Positions 6,990 to 14,830 of a DNA stretch of 64,000 nt are shown one piece after another. Within the stretch, counting starts at the first letter, position 1; every line of letters begins with the position of its first letter. The notes beneath the pieces were generated by a model. That model was not told where the DNA came from and did no database searches. It was given only the letters and a program-made list of their open reading frames with translations. Source of the DNA: a virus; IMG/VR virus record IMGVR_UViG_3300034280_000607, positions 1-64,000 of that record; one strand, 5' to 3'. Both the position numbers and the translations under genes were made by a program.

Positions 6990-8018
6990 ATGGAACTAGA
7001 AAGCATAATGGAAGAATCTGTAGAACTTTTAGAAAAAAGTTTCTATAATAAGAAGTTTTACTACTCATATAGTAGTTTAAATAAACTTTTATGGAGTCCT
7101 CAAGTATTCTATCAACTTTATGTACTTGGTCTGAAAGAAGAAAGAATGGAACAACATCTATTACAAGGTAAGCTTATTCACCTTCTTCTATTAGAACCTG
7201 AGAAGTTTAATCAAAAGTTTATAATGACACCACTTACACTACCTAAAGATAATCTAAAAGTAGTGATTGATAGAGTGTATCATCATCATGCAGAGCTAAA
7301 ACGTAACGGTGATGAGCGTGCGGAACTTGCTGAGTTTGAAGGAGCTATACTAGATGTGATGAAAGATATGAATTATCATCAAAGTTTAAAGACTGATCAG
7401 CAAAGATTAGATAAAATAATAACACCTGAAGGAATTAGTTACTGGAGCTTTCTACAAAAGAAAGGTGATAAAACACTCGTTGATGCAGAAACCTATAAAT
7501 ATTGCTCTGATGCTGTAGAAATAATCAAAACAAATGATAAAGTTTGCAAACTGATAGGCTGCAGTATATCAGAGTTTGAGAATAAAAAAGTAATTAATGA
7601 GCTAGAAGCATCTGTAGATTTTTCTAGCAAGTCATATGGATTAAAGGGCATCATTGATAATGTAGTGATAGATCATGATGAAAAAATGATATATATCAAT
7701 GATATTAAAACTACTAGTAAAGAGTTAAAAGATTTTAGTGAATCTGTAGAATACTATTCTTACTGGTTACAAGCTGTAATTTATATGATTATGGTAAACT
7801 TTTTATTCAATGATCTTCTAGGTCAAGGATATCAAGTTAAGTTTCACTTTGTTGTAATAGATAAAATGTTTCAAAGCTATGCATTTCCTGTTTCTGAAGA
7901 AACATTAAATAAGTGGTTAGATAGATTTCATCAATGCATAGAAAAAGCAGAGTGGCATCTTAAAAATAAAAGTTATGAACTACCATATGAGTTTGCAAAT
8001 AGTTTAGTAGTTTTATAA
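6990..8018 (+). CDS. PD-(D/E)XK exonuclease (RecB/RecE-like)
   Basis: The 342-aa product has the pattern of phage RecB/Exo-VIII-type nucleases. It has an N-terminal YSSLNKLLWSPQ helix, QGKLIHLLLLEP at about 59-70 (motif I-like helix with His), GIIDNVVID at about 219-227 carrying the motif II Asp, and INDIKTT at about 236-242 giving the D-x-K catalytic pair. A later SYWLQAVIYM helix is usual for the family. It should digest double-stranded DNA ends to expose single strands for the Sak4-like ATPase and SSB encoded upstream. Length agrees with phage members. Alternative: a Cas4-like nuclease, but no C-terminal Cys cluster is seen. Confidence 0.82.
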   Translation: MELESIMEESVELLEKSFYNKKFYYSYSSLNKLLWSPQVFYQLYVLGLKEERMEQHLLQGKLIHLLLLEPEKFNQKFIMTPLTLPKDNLKVVIDRVYHHHAELKRNGDERAELAEFEGAILDVMKDMNYHQSLKTDQQRLDKIITPEGISYWSFLQKKGDKTLVDAETYKYCSDAVEIIKTNDKVCKLIGCSISEFENKKVINELEASVDFSSKSYGLKGIIDNVVIDHDEKMIYINDIKTTSKELKDFSESVEYYSYWLQAVIYMIMVNFLFNDLLGQGYQVKFHFVVIDKMFQSYAFPVSEETLNKWLDRFHQCIEKAEWHLKNKSYELPYEFANSLVVL

Positions 8019-8029
8019 AATTTTTACTA

Positions 8030-8611
8030 ATGGCAGATAAGTTAGAGAGAAAGATAAGTAATTTATACGGTAAATATTTTCAAAAGTCTAAGTCCTTCTT
8101 ATATCCTGCATTGAATATAAGAAAGAGTAGTGACTTTCCTCCTACAGGTACTTATATGAGTTTAGAAGGAGTAACTAAAACAGAAGACTGTAAACTTGTA
8201 TGCTCATATAAAAATGACGAGTCTGAAGACTTTTTACATTTTGAAAAAAAGATGTTGATTGGTAATCGTTTATTTATAAAAAAGATACCTGTAAAGTCAT
8301 ATAATTTATATCTATTTGATTATCAATCATATACAAATGATTGGTTTAATGTTATAATAGGAAAATATTCTAAGTTAAGTGTTATACTAAAAGAAGCTAT
8401 TAAAGAATATTACGGAGAAACTTCTGATGAGTATAAACATATGAAAACATTTCTATATCCAGATAAATATTATGACATATATGCTCATCTTTTAGATGTA
8501 GATATAAGCCTGCTTAAAGACGTTGGAGAACTTTGTGATCCTTGTGATATTGAAAAAGAAACATTAATAATTCCTGTAGAAGATTTGGAAATAATACAGA
8601 AATTGACTTAG
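8030..8611 (+). CDS. Unknown 193-aa protein
   Basis: The product is soluble and Tyr/Lys-rich, with no recognised domain. A middle stretch (LYLFDYQSYTNDWFNVIIGKYSKLSVILKEAIKEYYGE) has mixed strand/helix character. It starts 11 bases after the exonuclease stop and ends with TAG, which shows that TAG is a normal stop here. The TAG itself lies inside a TAnnTTTG promoter box for the next gene. Function unknown. Confidence 0.6.
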   Translation: MADKLERKISNLYGKYFQKSKSFLYPALNIRKSSDFPPTGTYMSLEGVTKTEDCKLVCSYKNDESEDFLHFEKKMLIGNRLFIKKIPVKSYNLYLFDYQSYTNDWFNVIIGKYSKLSVILKEAIKEYYGETSDEYKHMKTFLYPDKYYDIYAHLLDVDISLLKDVGELCDPCDIEKETLIIPVEDLEIIQKLT

Positions 8612-8616
8612 ATTTG
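8584..8616 (+). promoter_or_regulatory. Bacteroidota-type promoter (TTTG, then TAGATTTG)
   Basis: TTTG at 8584-8587 and TAGATTTG at 8609-8616 are about 21 bases apart, close to the Bacteroidota -33/-7 arrangement. The -7 box overlaps the stop codon of the 193-aa gene and lies 20 bases before the ATG of the 134-aa gene. Confidence 0.45.
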
Positions 8617-8636
8617 TAAAACTAATTTATATAACT

Positions 8637-9041
8637 ATGAATAAATGTATGATGCTAGTTACCGGCACATGGGGTAACACTAAAACTTTTAAGATGATTC
8701 CTACATCATCTGACTGCCCATTTGTAGAAGCAATCTTTGACCGTGATAGCAAAGTGCTTGCATTGATTGGTAGAGAAAAGAAAGAAAGTATGCACTTCTT
8801 TCCTAAGCTTGATGAGAATGGTGATATTAAGTACCTAAAGATGGGAAGACGTAAAGATGGTAAAGACTATGCTGAAGAAAGAAAAAGTCTTGAAAGCTAT
8901 TATGAATATTATATTGAAGAACCCAGTGAGATTGTAGATATTGTAAGTAGACTAGCTTTAAATGCAGATACATTTGACTTCAATTCTTATATTGAATTGT
9001 CTAATACTGTAGAAGAATCTACTGATCAAGTAAATAAATAA
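8637..9041 (+). CDS. Unknown 134-aa protein
   Basis: The product is soluble. Its first half is beta-like (CMMLVTGTWGNTKTFKMIP, FVEAIFDRDSKVLALIGRE), followed by a charged helical segment (KDYAEERKSLESYYEYYIEE) and an acidic tail. It has no recognised motif. It follows a candidate promoter and, being closely spaced with a membrane-protein gene and the polymerase gene, belongs to the replication block. Function unknown. Confidence 0.6.
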   Translation: MNKCMMLVTGTWGNTKTFKMIPTSSDCPFVEAIFDRDSKVLALIGREKKESMHFFPKLDENGDIKYLKMGRRKDGKDYAEERKSLESYYEYYIEEPSEIVDIVSRLALNADTFDFNSYIELSNTVEESTDQVNK

Positions 9042-9043
9042 AA

Positions 9044-9325
9044 ATGGGAATTGTTATACCTCCAATGCGTCCTATAATAGTTAAAGGTGGTGTTGCTTTA
9101 TCAAATAATCACACTCTTCTAGAAAATGCTATTGGTATACTTTTATTAATTATATTATGTAGTATACCGCATACAATACTCTGGTACTATCTAGAAATTA
9201 TAGAAGAAAAAAAAGAGGATAGACCCAAATTAATTATTAAATCGTTTATTCACAATTTCTTTTTGTACACAAGTGTTTTCATTTTTTTTGGACTTTGCTA
9301 TTTAATTATGAATAAATTTCTTTAA
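9044..9325 (+). CDS. Small membrane protein, two spans
   Basis: The 93-aa product has two hydrophobic segments, at about residues 28-50 (LLENAIGILLLIILCSI onwards) and about 73-92 (FFLYTSVFIFFGLCYLI), joined by a short charged loop (EIIEEKKEDRPK). The start could also be the Met at residue 8. It begins two bases after the preceding stop. The size and topology fit small phage membrane proteins such as holins or superinfection-exclusion factors, but its place before the DNA polymerase gives no support for lysis. Function unknown. Confidence 0.55.
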   Translation: MGIVIPPMRPIIVKGGVALSNNHTLLENAIGILLLIILCSIPHTILWYYLEIIEEKKEDRPKLIIKSFIHNFFLYTSVFIFFGLCYLIMNKFL

Positions 9326-9375
9326 AGATATTTAATAAAAAAGGGGGAACAGCTTAACTGAACAAATCATTCCAT

Positions 9376-11319
9376 ATGAGTAATGAAACTCAGAGGACCC
9401 ATTGGGTCATGGACTATGAAACAATAGTTAATTGTTTTGTAGGTGTATTTGTCCATTATAAAGATGATACTGTTAAGCACGTCTTTATAGTTAATAGAGA
9501 CAGAAACGATATAGAAAAACTTGTCGCATTTCTACAAAAATGTGCGACAAATAAAGAGTGGCACATATCCTATAACGGATTAGCTTTTGATGCCCAGATT
9601 ACCCAGTATATTATAAATAACGCAAAAAGATTAGTATCTCTTACAACAGATAGTCTTGTAATTGAATTATATAGATATGCTCAGTCTGTAGTGAGTAGAA
9701 CAGATAGAGGAGAAATGCATGACTTTCCTCCATTTAAACTATCTATTAAGCAAATAGATTTGTTTAAGATGAATCACTGGGATAATAAAGCTAAGATGAG
9801 TAGTCTTAAATGGATACAATATTCCATGGATTGGACTAATGTAGAAGAGATGCCACATCCTCACTATGAACCTGTAGATGATGCTGAGACACTTAAAAAT
9901 ATAGTTAGCTATTGTTTAAATGATGTTCTTTCTACTAAAGAAATTATGGTATTTAGTAAGGAACAAATTGTTCTAAGACAGACACTAACAAATGAATATA
10001 ATATTGATTTGTATAGTGCATCTGAACCTAGAATATCTAAAGAGCTATTCTTGTATTTCTTACATAAAAAGCTAGCCTGGAACAAATCTGATATTAAAAT
10101 CATGAGAACACCCAGGCAGTATATAATCTTGGCAGATTGTATACTACCTTACATAAAGTTTAAAACACCTGTATTTCAAAGTGTACTTGACTATTTCCGT
10201 ACAAAAGTGATTACATCAACAAAAGACGGATTTAAACACACTATAGAATATAAAGGAGTTAAAACTGACTATGGATTAGGTGGTATACATGGTGCAGCTG
10301 ACTGCGGTGTTTATGAGGCTAAAGCAGGTTGGACTATAATGACATCTGATGTCATTAGTTTCTATCCTAATTTAGCTATCAAAAACGGATTTCATCCTGC
10401 ACATCTACCTAAGAAAGAATTTTGTGAACTGTATGAATGGATATTTGAGGAACGTAAAAAGATTCCTAAAACAGATCCTAAGAACTACGTTTATAAGATT
10501 ATTCTTAACTCTACGTACGGACTAACTGGCGATGAAAATAGTTTTTTGTATGATCCTAAAATGACCATGCAAATCACTATAAATGGTCAGCTTAGTCTAA
10601 GTATGTTATATGAGATGATATGTGAAGAAATTCCAGATGCTATACCTCTAATGCAAAATACAGATGGTCTTGAAACAATGATTCCTAGTCATAGTGTAGG
10701 TAAGTATATGGATATATGTTCTAAATGGGAACAACTTACTAAATTATCTCTAGAGCATGATCAGTATTCTAAAATGATCATCCGTGATGTAAACAACTAT
10801 ATTGCTATCACTAAAGAAGGTAAAGTTAAATGTAAAGGTGCATTTGAATGGGAAGACTTAGATAAGAAAAAAGTAGCTGTATTCCATAAAAATAAAAGCT
10901 TTCTTATTATTCCTAAAGCTATCTACGCATACTTTGTAAATGGTATTAAACCTGAAGACTTCTTAGATCAAAATAAAGAACTTACTGATTATTGTGCCGG
11001 TGTAAAAGCTAAAGGAGGATGGTATTTTGAAAAAAGAAGTATTCAAGATGGTAAACTGAAAATAAAACGCTTACAGAAAATTGTAAGATATTATATATCT
11101 AACAATGGTGAAAAAATAATTAAGTGTAACAAAGACGGTAGAGAAATACAAGTGGAAGCAGGAGAATGGATGCAAACAGTAGTAAACTTTATAGATAAAG
11201 AAAAACCATTTGAGGAGTATGATATTAATATGAAATACTACTTAGATGAAATATACAAACAAATAGAACAAATAGAAAAGGTAAAACCTAAATCATTTAC
11301 TCAATTATCACTTTTTTAA
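9376..11319 (+). CDS. Family B DNA polymerase
   Basis: The 647-aa enzyme has the exonuclease motifs MDYET (about 12-16), YNGLAFD (about 62-68) and YCLND (about 177-181), so 3'-5' proofreading is likely. The polymerase motifs are A, DVISFYPNL (about 325-333), B, KIILNSTYG (about 374-382), and C, QNTDGLE (about 427-433). In motif C the first Asp of the usual DTD is Asn, while the second Asp, the metal ligand in this family, is kept. It is shorter than cellular family B enzymes; crAss-like phages use either family A or family B. It should replicate the genome with the upstream helicase, primase and SSB. Confidence 0.9.
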   Translation: MSNETQRTHWVMDYETIVNCFVGVFVHYKDDTVKHVFIVNRDRNDIEKLVAFLQKCATNKEWHISYNGLAFDAQITQYIINNAKRLVSLTTDSLVIELYRYAQSVVSRTDRGEMHDFPPFKLSIKQIDLFKMNHWDNKAKMSSLKWIQYSMDWTNVEEMPHPHYEPVDDAETLKNIVSYCLNDVLSTKEIMVFSKEQIVLRQTLTNEYNIDLYSASEPRISKELFLYFLHKKLAWNKSDIKIMRTPRQYIILADCILPYIKFKTPVFQSVLDYFRTKVITSTKDGFKHTIEYKGVKTDYGLGGIHGAADCGVYEAKAGWTIMTSDVISFYPNLAIKNGFHPAHLPKKEFCELYEWIFEERKKIPKTDPKNYVYKIILNSTYGLTGDENSFLYDPKMTMQITINGQLSLSMLYEMICEEIPDAIPLMQNTDGLETMIPSHSVGKYMDICSKWEQLTKLSLEHDQYSKMIIRDVNNYIAITKEGKVKCKGAFEWEDLDKKKVAVFHKNKSFLIIPKAIYAYFVNGIKPEDFLDQNKELTDYCAGVKAKGGWYFEKRSIQDGKLKIKRLQKIVRYYISNNGEKIIKCNKDGREIQVEAGEWMQTVVNFIDKEKPFEEYDINMKYYLDEIYKQIEQIEKVKPKSFTQLSLF

Positions 11320-11329
11320 AATTAATCGT

Positions 11330-12172
11330 ATGCCAGTAAAAACTAGCTTCGTAACAGAACAACATTTAAGAACTACACCTCTACCTAACCATGGTGGTAG
11401 GTATTCCGCAATTGGACACGGAACAATTATAGATAATGTCCGCACTGAATTAGGTAAAGCAGGTTTCACTATTGATAAAGAATTATATAAAACCAGCCTT
11501 GATGGTCAAGTTGCCCAAGGTATATACCATCTTAACTATGGTGAAGATAAAGATATGGGACTAATGTTTGCATGGTCTAATTCATATAACAAAATGATGA
11601 GATTTAAATGTGCTATTGGTGGACGAGTATTCATCTGTGACAACGGTGTTGTATCAGGTGATCTTGCAAACTTCCAAAGAAAGCACGTAGGTAAAACAGC
11701 TTTCGCAGATATGATTTCGTCTATACAATATCAGATTAGTCAAGCTCAAACCTATTATAATAGTCTTATAGCAGATAAAGAAATGTTAAAACAAGTAAGT
11801 CTTACTCAAGCTCAGAAAGGAAGTGTCGTGGGACGTCTTCTAATTGAACAAGATGTTCTTACACTTACACAAGTAGGTATGATACATCGTCAAATAGAAA
11901 TACCTGCTCACAATTATTCTAGTAATCCAGATTCAGCTTGGGATTTGTACAACCATATAACACTTGCTTTAAAAGATTCACATCCAATGACTTATCTTTC
12001 AGATCATCAAAAAGTGCACAGCTTTTTTGTAAATGAATTTGGTCAGTTACAAGGTTGGAATGAACCTACAGATAATAGTGATGATGGAACACCTGTAGTT
12101 TATCAGAGTGAAGAATTAGTTATGATGGAAGAAGAACCAATTGTTAAAGAATTTGGTGTTAGTTTTAACTAA
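11330..12172 (+). CDS. DUF932-like protein
   Basis: The 280-aa product resembles DUF932-type proteins of phages and plasmids. It has an N-terminal segment of mixed polarity, GLMFAWSNSYNKMMRFKCAIG (about 79-99) with VFICDNGVV (about 101-109), and a helical C-terminal half (DAWDLYNHITLALKDSHP-like). In that family the SNSYDGS.....GAFRLVCTNGM pattern is typical and this protein follows a diverged form. The biochemical activity of the family is not established; its position after the polymerase suggests a replication-linked role. It is closed by a long terminator hairpin. Confidence 0.6.
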   Translation: MPVKTSFVTEQHLRTTPLPNHGGRYSAIGHGTIIDNVRTELGKAGFTIDKELYKTSLDGQVAQGIYHLNYGEDKDMGLMFAWSNSYNKMMRFKCAIGGRVFICDNGVVSGDLANFQRKHVGKTAFADMISSIQYQISQAQTYYNSLIADKEMLKQVSLTQAQKGSVVGRLLIEQDVLTLTQVGMIHRQIEIPAHNYSSNPDSAWDLYNHITLALKDSHPMTYLSDHQKVHSFFVNEFGQLQGWNEPTDNSDDGTPVVYQSEELVMMEEEPIVKEFGVSFN

Positions 12173-12202
12173 TATAAATATAGTTTTTTTTAGTTTGCAA
12201 CA

Positions 12203-12240
12203 AAATAGCTCTAGGAGAATAACATCTCCTAGAGCTATTT
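12203..12240 (+). terminator. Strong intrinsic terminator, 16-bp stem
   Basis: AAATAGCTCTAGGAGA, loop ATAACA, then TCTCCTAGAGCTATTT form a perfect 16-bp stem followed by a T-rich stretch. It closes the polymerase/DUF932-like unit before the nucleotide-metabolism genes. Confidence 0.9.
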
Positions 12241-12267
12241 ATTTTAATTTTTAAAAATAGAATAATT

Positions 12268-13107
12268 ATGGCAATAATTGGAATATCAGGCTATGCCGGA
12301 TCAGGAAAAGACACTGTAGGTAGAATTATTCAATACTTACAATGTGCTAATGTAGGTAAACTTACATTAGAAGAAATACTAAAAAATGTAGATGAGCATG
12401 ATTGGTGGTTATCTGAACAGTCTGGTTGGGAAATTAAAAAATGGTCAGGCAAGCTTAAAACTATAGCTAGTATATTAACTGGTATAGAAGAAAAAAACTT
12501 TGAAGATCAAGAGTTTAAGAAAACTTATCTACCTGAAGAATGGAATTATTATACCATATCTCTTATAGATAATGGTAAATTATTAATGCAGCATGGTACA
12601 TTTAGTACTAAAGAAGAAGCTGAAGCTATTATTCCTATGCTTAAACAAACATATGGTGTATTTAGAATGGAATATGTAGTGGGAATGAAACATATGAGTG
12701 TTAGAGAGTTCTTACAAAAACTAGGTACTGATGCTATTAGAAATGGACTGCATCCTACTGCATGGGTGAATGCTCTTATGGCTGATTATAAACCTATTAA
12801 TAATTGTCAACAGCATTCAGATGGGTTGTATTATACAGATGAACATGGAGAAAATGAAGTAATTCCTCAATACCCTAACTGGATTATTACAGATAGTAGA
12901 TTTACTAATGATGCTAAAGTTGTTAAAGATGCAGGTGGTATTATGATACGTGTAGACCGTCCTGGAGTTATTGCAGTAAATGAACATCCATCTGAAATAC
13001 AGTTAGATGATTACAATTTTGATTATAAGATTCTTAATGGTTCAGATTTAGTATCTTTGATGTTCACTGTACATAATATTTTAAAAAAAGAAAAAATACT
13101 ACAATGA
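12268..13107 (+). CDS. Deoxynucleoside monophosphate kinase-like P-loop protein
   Basis: The 279-aa product starts with IIGISGYAGSGKDTVGRII, a P-loop (GYAGSGKDT, residues 8-16) of the type found in dNMP/adenylate kinase-like phage enzymes. It also carries MSVREFLQKLGTDAIRNGLHP near 150-170, the LQKLGTDxxR segment typical of phage dNMP kinases, and a late IITDSRFTNDAKVVKDAGG acting like the nucleotide-lid region. It should phosphorylate dNMPs (possibly modified ones) to dNDPs for phage DNA synthesis. It heads a chain of genes linked by ATGA overlaps and ending in dCTP deaminase. Confidence 0.78.
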   Translation: MAIIGISGYAGSGKDTVGRIIQYLQCANVGKLTLEEILKNVDEHDWWLSEQSGWEIKKWSGKLKTIASILTGIEEKNFEDQEFKKTYLPEEWNYYTISLIDNGKLLMQHGTFSTKEEAEAIIPMLKQTYGVFRMEYVVGMKHMSVREFLQKLGTDAIRNGLHPTAWVNALMADYKPINNCQQHSDGLYYTDEHGENEVIPQYPNWIITDSRFTNDAKVVKDAGGIMIRVDRPGVIAVNEHPSEIQLDDYNFDYKILNGSDLVSLMFTVHNILKKEKILQ

Positions 13108-13286
13108 CATTATTACAGAAACAAGCTATTAAGTGTGCATACGCAGACCTAAAAGGAGCACTAGAATGTTATGAAAGAGGAATTTATCATGAGCATGATT
13201 GGGAAGCACATAAGCTTAGTATAGAAGAACTTGAAGATGAATTCAAATTTTTAACAGATGAAAATATAACGAATGAAAATAAATAA
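13104..13286 (+). CDS. Unknown 60-aa protein
   Basis: The product is a small acidic, helical protein (LSIEELEDEFKFLTDE). Its start overlaps the kinase stop by 4 bases (ATGA), and its end overlaps the next start by 14 bases, which supports real translation by coupling. No motif recognised. Confidence 0.55.
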   Translation: MTLLQKQAIKCAYADLKGALECYERGIYHEHDWEAHKLSIEELEDEFKFLTDENITNENK

Positions 13287-13518
13287 CTTAACAGAAATGG
13301 AAATCAAGTTTATGCATTATAAACTTGGTATATTAGGTAGTGGTATGACTGCTCTTATAGATGCAATATTTAAATTAGATAGATCAAATAGAAATAAGAT
13401 AGCTCTAGGTTTTCCTGAATTGGTTACAATTTGTAACCGGTTTAATGATGAAAGCGGTTATTGGGAAAATTTGGAAAAGAGATTTGAAGAACAATTTAAT
13501 TCTAAAACTAGTTTATGA
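13273..13518 (+). CDS. Unknown 81-aa protein
   Basis: This is a small protein with a Gly-containing middle (KLGILGSGMTALIDAIFKL) and a charged helical C-terminus. It overlaps both neighbours (14 bases upstream, ATGA downstream) and so belongs to the coupled chain of small genes between the kinase and dCTP deaminase. No function can be assigned. Confidence 0.55.
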   Translation: MKINNLTEMEIKFMHYKLGILGSGMTALIDAIFKLDRSNRNKIALGFPELVTICNRFNDESGYWENLEKRFEEQFNSKTSL

Positions 13519-13733
13519 AAGATAGATGTATAATTTGTGACAAGATCACTTTATATGATGTTACCGATCATATAGATTCCAGATATGGATATATTGAAGG
13601 TGCTGGTCAGCTATGTATAGATTGCTATGAAAAAGAAACAAAATGCGTACAAGTACCTGTATCTGAAATAGTTAATACACCTAATGATATGGAATTAGGT
13701 AATAAAGTTAGAAAGTTATATAATAATATATGA
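13515..13733 (+). CDS. Small zinc-ribbon-like protein
   Basis: The 72-aa product has two Cys pairs, CIIC near the N-terminus (residues 5-8) and CIDC at about 33-36, spaced like a treble-clef or zinc-ribbon finger, followed by an acidic tail. It probably binds one zinc ion. It is linked by ATGA overlaps to both neighbours. It could be a small regulator or nucleic-acid-binding protein; no more specific call is possible. Confidence 0.6.
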   Translation: MKDRCIICDKITLYDVTDHIDSRYGYIEGAGQLCIDCYEKETKCVQVPVSEIVNTPNDMELGNKVRKLYNNI

Positions 13734-14005
13734 AACACCCTAAAGAAGGTCTTAACACACTTCACTCAGATACGTGTGTTAAGGTTTTTGATCCAGAGTT
13801 AAAAAAGTTAATAGGCATCTATCCTAGTTATGCAAAAGCTAGTAATAGACTTGGTATAGATGCTAAAACTATTTTACAGAAATGTGGAAGTAAGAAAAGA
13901 GTACATTCTCCTACTTATGGAAAAGAAGTTGCTTGTAGATTATCTAAAATGGAACCAGAATACAAAGAACAAATTTTAATAAGTAGATCTAATTTTTTAA
14001 AATAA
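13730..14005 (+). CDS. Small NUMOD1-like/HTH protein
   Basis: The 91-aa product contains VKVFDPELKKLIGIYPSYAK then ASNRLGIDAKTILQKC, the strand-strand-HTH pattern of NUMOD1-type DNA-binding modules that usually accompany HNH or GIY-YIG homing nucleases. Here it stands alone, without a nuclease domain. It may bind DNA as a regulator or be the remnant of a homing nuclease. The first codons (13751-13783) lie within a perfect 10-bp inverted repeat followed by a T-run. Its start overlaps the previous stop by 4 bases. Confidence 0.55.
   Translation: MKHPKEGLNTLHSDTCVKVFDPELKKLIGIYPSYAKASNRLGIDAKTILQKCGSKKRVHSPTYGKEVACRLSKMEPEYKEQILISRSNFLK
13751..13783 (+). promoter_or_regulatory. Intragenic terminator-like hairpin
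   Basis: CTTAACACAC (13751-13760) and GTGTGTTAAG (13774-13783) are perfect inverted repeats with a 13-base loop, followed by GTTTTTG. It lies just inside the start of the NUMOD1-like gene and could attenuate transcription or hinder translation into dCTP deaminase. Confidence 0.4.
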
Positions 14006-14012
14006 GAATAAT

Positions 14013-14546
14013 ATGATATTAAGTGACAAAGCTATTTTAGAAGAAATCAAAACAGGTGGTATAGTGATAGAACCACTAAATCCTGCACATGTAAATCCAA
14101 ACAGTGTAGATCTTACATTAGCACCTCAATTTAAAGTTTATAAAGAGGGTGTATTAGATCCTAAAAAACCCAATGAAACTATTGAGCTCACTATTCCTGA
14201 AGAAGGGATAATACTATATCCCGGTGAAGTGTATTTATATGCTTGTAATGAGCGTATAGGAGTGAAGAATAATATACGTGCAAAGGTAGAAGGAAAGAGT
14301 TCTTTAGGACGCCTGGGACTATTCATACATGTAACAGCTGGGTTTATAGATACAGGGTTTGAGGGAAGTTTAGTTCTAGAATTAGTAGCTACACGTGCTG
14401 TAAAAGTCTATCCTAATATGAAGATTTGTCAAATAGAATTTGCTCGTGTAGAGGGAGAAATCTTAGAGACATATGATCAAAAGTCTGGAAGTAAATACAA
14501 TGGTCAAACAGGTGTACAAGAATCAAAATATCATCAAAACTATTAA
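14013..14546 (+). CDS. dcd: dCTP deaminase
   Basis: The 177-aa product matches the dCTP deaminase/dUTPase fold. N-terminal MILSDKAIL and NPNSVDLTLAP are typical. The catalytic core is GKSSLGRLGLFIHVTAGFID (about 92-111) followed by TGFEGSLVLEL with the catalytic Glu, and KICQIEFARVEG follows. The C-terminus has SGSKYNGQTGVQ, matching the phosphate-binding tail. It converts dCTP to dUTP (or to dUMP if of the bifunctional type, which cannot be told here), feeding dTTP synthesis. Length is close to the usual 190 aa. It is the last large gene of the rightward block, alongside the dNMP kinase. Confidence 0.9.
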   Translation: MILSDKAILEEIKTGGIVIEPLNPAHVNPNSVDLTLAPQFKVYKEGVLDPKKPNETIELTIPEEGIILYPGEVYLYACNERIGVKNNIRAKVEGKSSLGRLGLFIHVTAGFIDTGFEGSLVLELVATRAVKVYPNMKICQIEFARVEGEILETYDQKSGSKYNGQTGVQESKYHQNY

Positions 14547-14556
14547 AATACAAAAT

Positions 14557-14637
14557 ATGACAACAGGTACAGTAACAATGAGTCTTTCAGATGTAGATAA
14601 AATGAGAGATGACACAAAGAAAAAAGATAAACTATAA
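14557..14637 (+). CDS. Very small ORF, 26 aa
   Basis: ATG at 14557 lies 10 bases after the dCTP deaminase stop and the frame ends at TAA 14635-14637. The peptide is polar and charged (MSLSDVDKMRDDTKKKDKL at the end). It is 3 bases from the following small ORF, which fits the tight spacing of this operon, but the size gives little independent support. Confidence 0.3.
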   Translation: MTTGTVTMSLSDVDKMRDDTKKKDKL

Positions 14638-14640
14638 AAA

Positions 14641-14793
14641 ATGGAAATACGTTTGGAGTTATTCAGCAAAGTTAGCTGTCTGATAGGATTAGAGTATAGA
14701 AGTGGAAAAGGCTTTACTAAAGATAACGAAGTAACTTTCCATGAAATAGGCATCGGCCTGTTTTTTATAACTTTGTACCTAACTTGGTATTAG
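14641..14793 (+). CDS. Small 50-aa protein with C-terminal hydrophobic tail
   Basis: ATG at 14641 and TAG at 14791-14793 enclose 50 codons. The N-terminal half is polar (LEYRSGKGFTKDNEVTF). The C-terminal GIGLFFITLYLTWY is hydrophobic and could be a membrane tail anchor. It ends two bases before the bidirectional terminator, exactly where a last operon gene should, which supports it as coding. Function unknown. Confidence 0.45.
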   Translation: MEIRLELFSKVSCLIGLEYRSGKGFTKDNEVTFHEIGIGLFFITLYLTWY

Positions 14794-14794
14794 T

Positions 14795-14827
14795 AAAAAA
14801 GGGGTAGTTAAAAACTACCCCTTTTTT
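14795..14827. terminator. Bidirectional terminator between convergent blocks
   Basis: A-run, GGGGTAGTT, loop AAA, AACTACCCC, T-run: a perfect stem with A's on one side and T's on the other, able to stop transcription from both directions. It lies between the TAG of the 50-aa ORF and the stop of the leftward 1149-aa gene. Confidence 0.93.
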
Positions 14828-14830
14828 CTT

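Noticed and set aside
8609-8611. Possible stop-codon reassignment (TAG or TGA), known in some crAss-like phages
   Set aside because: TAG ends the 193-aa and 50-aa genes and TGA ends the DnaA-like gene at sensible places; long frames need no read-through.
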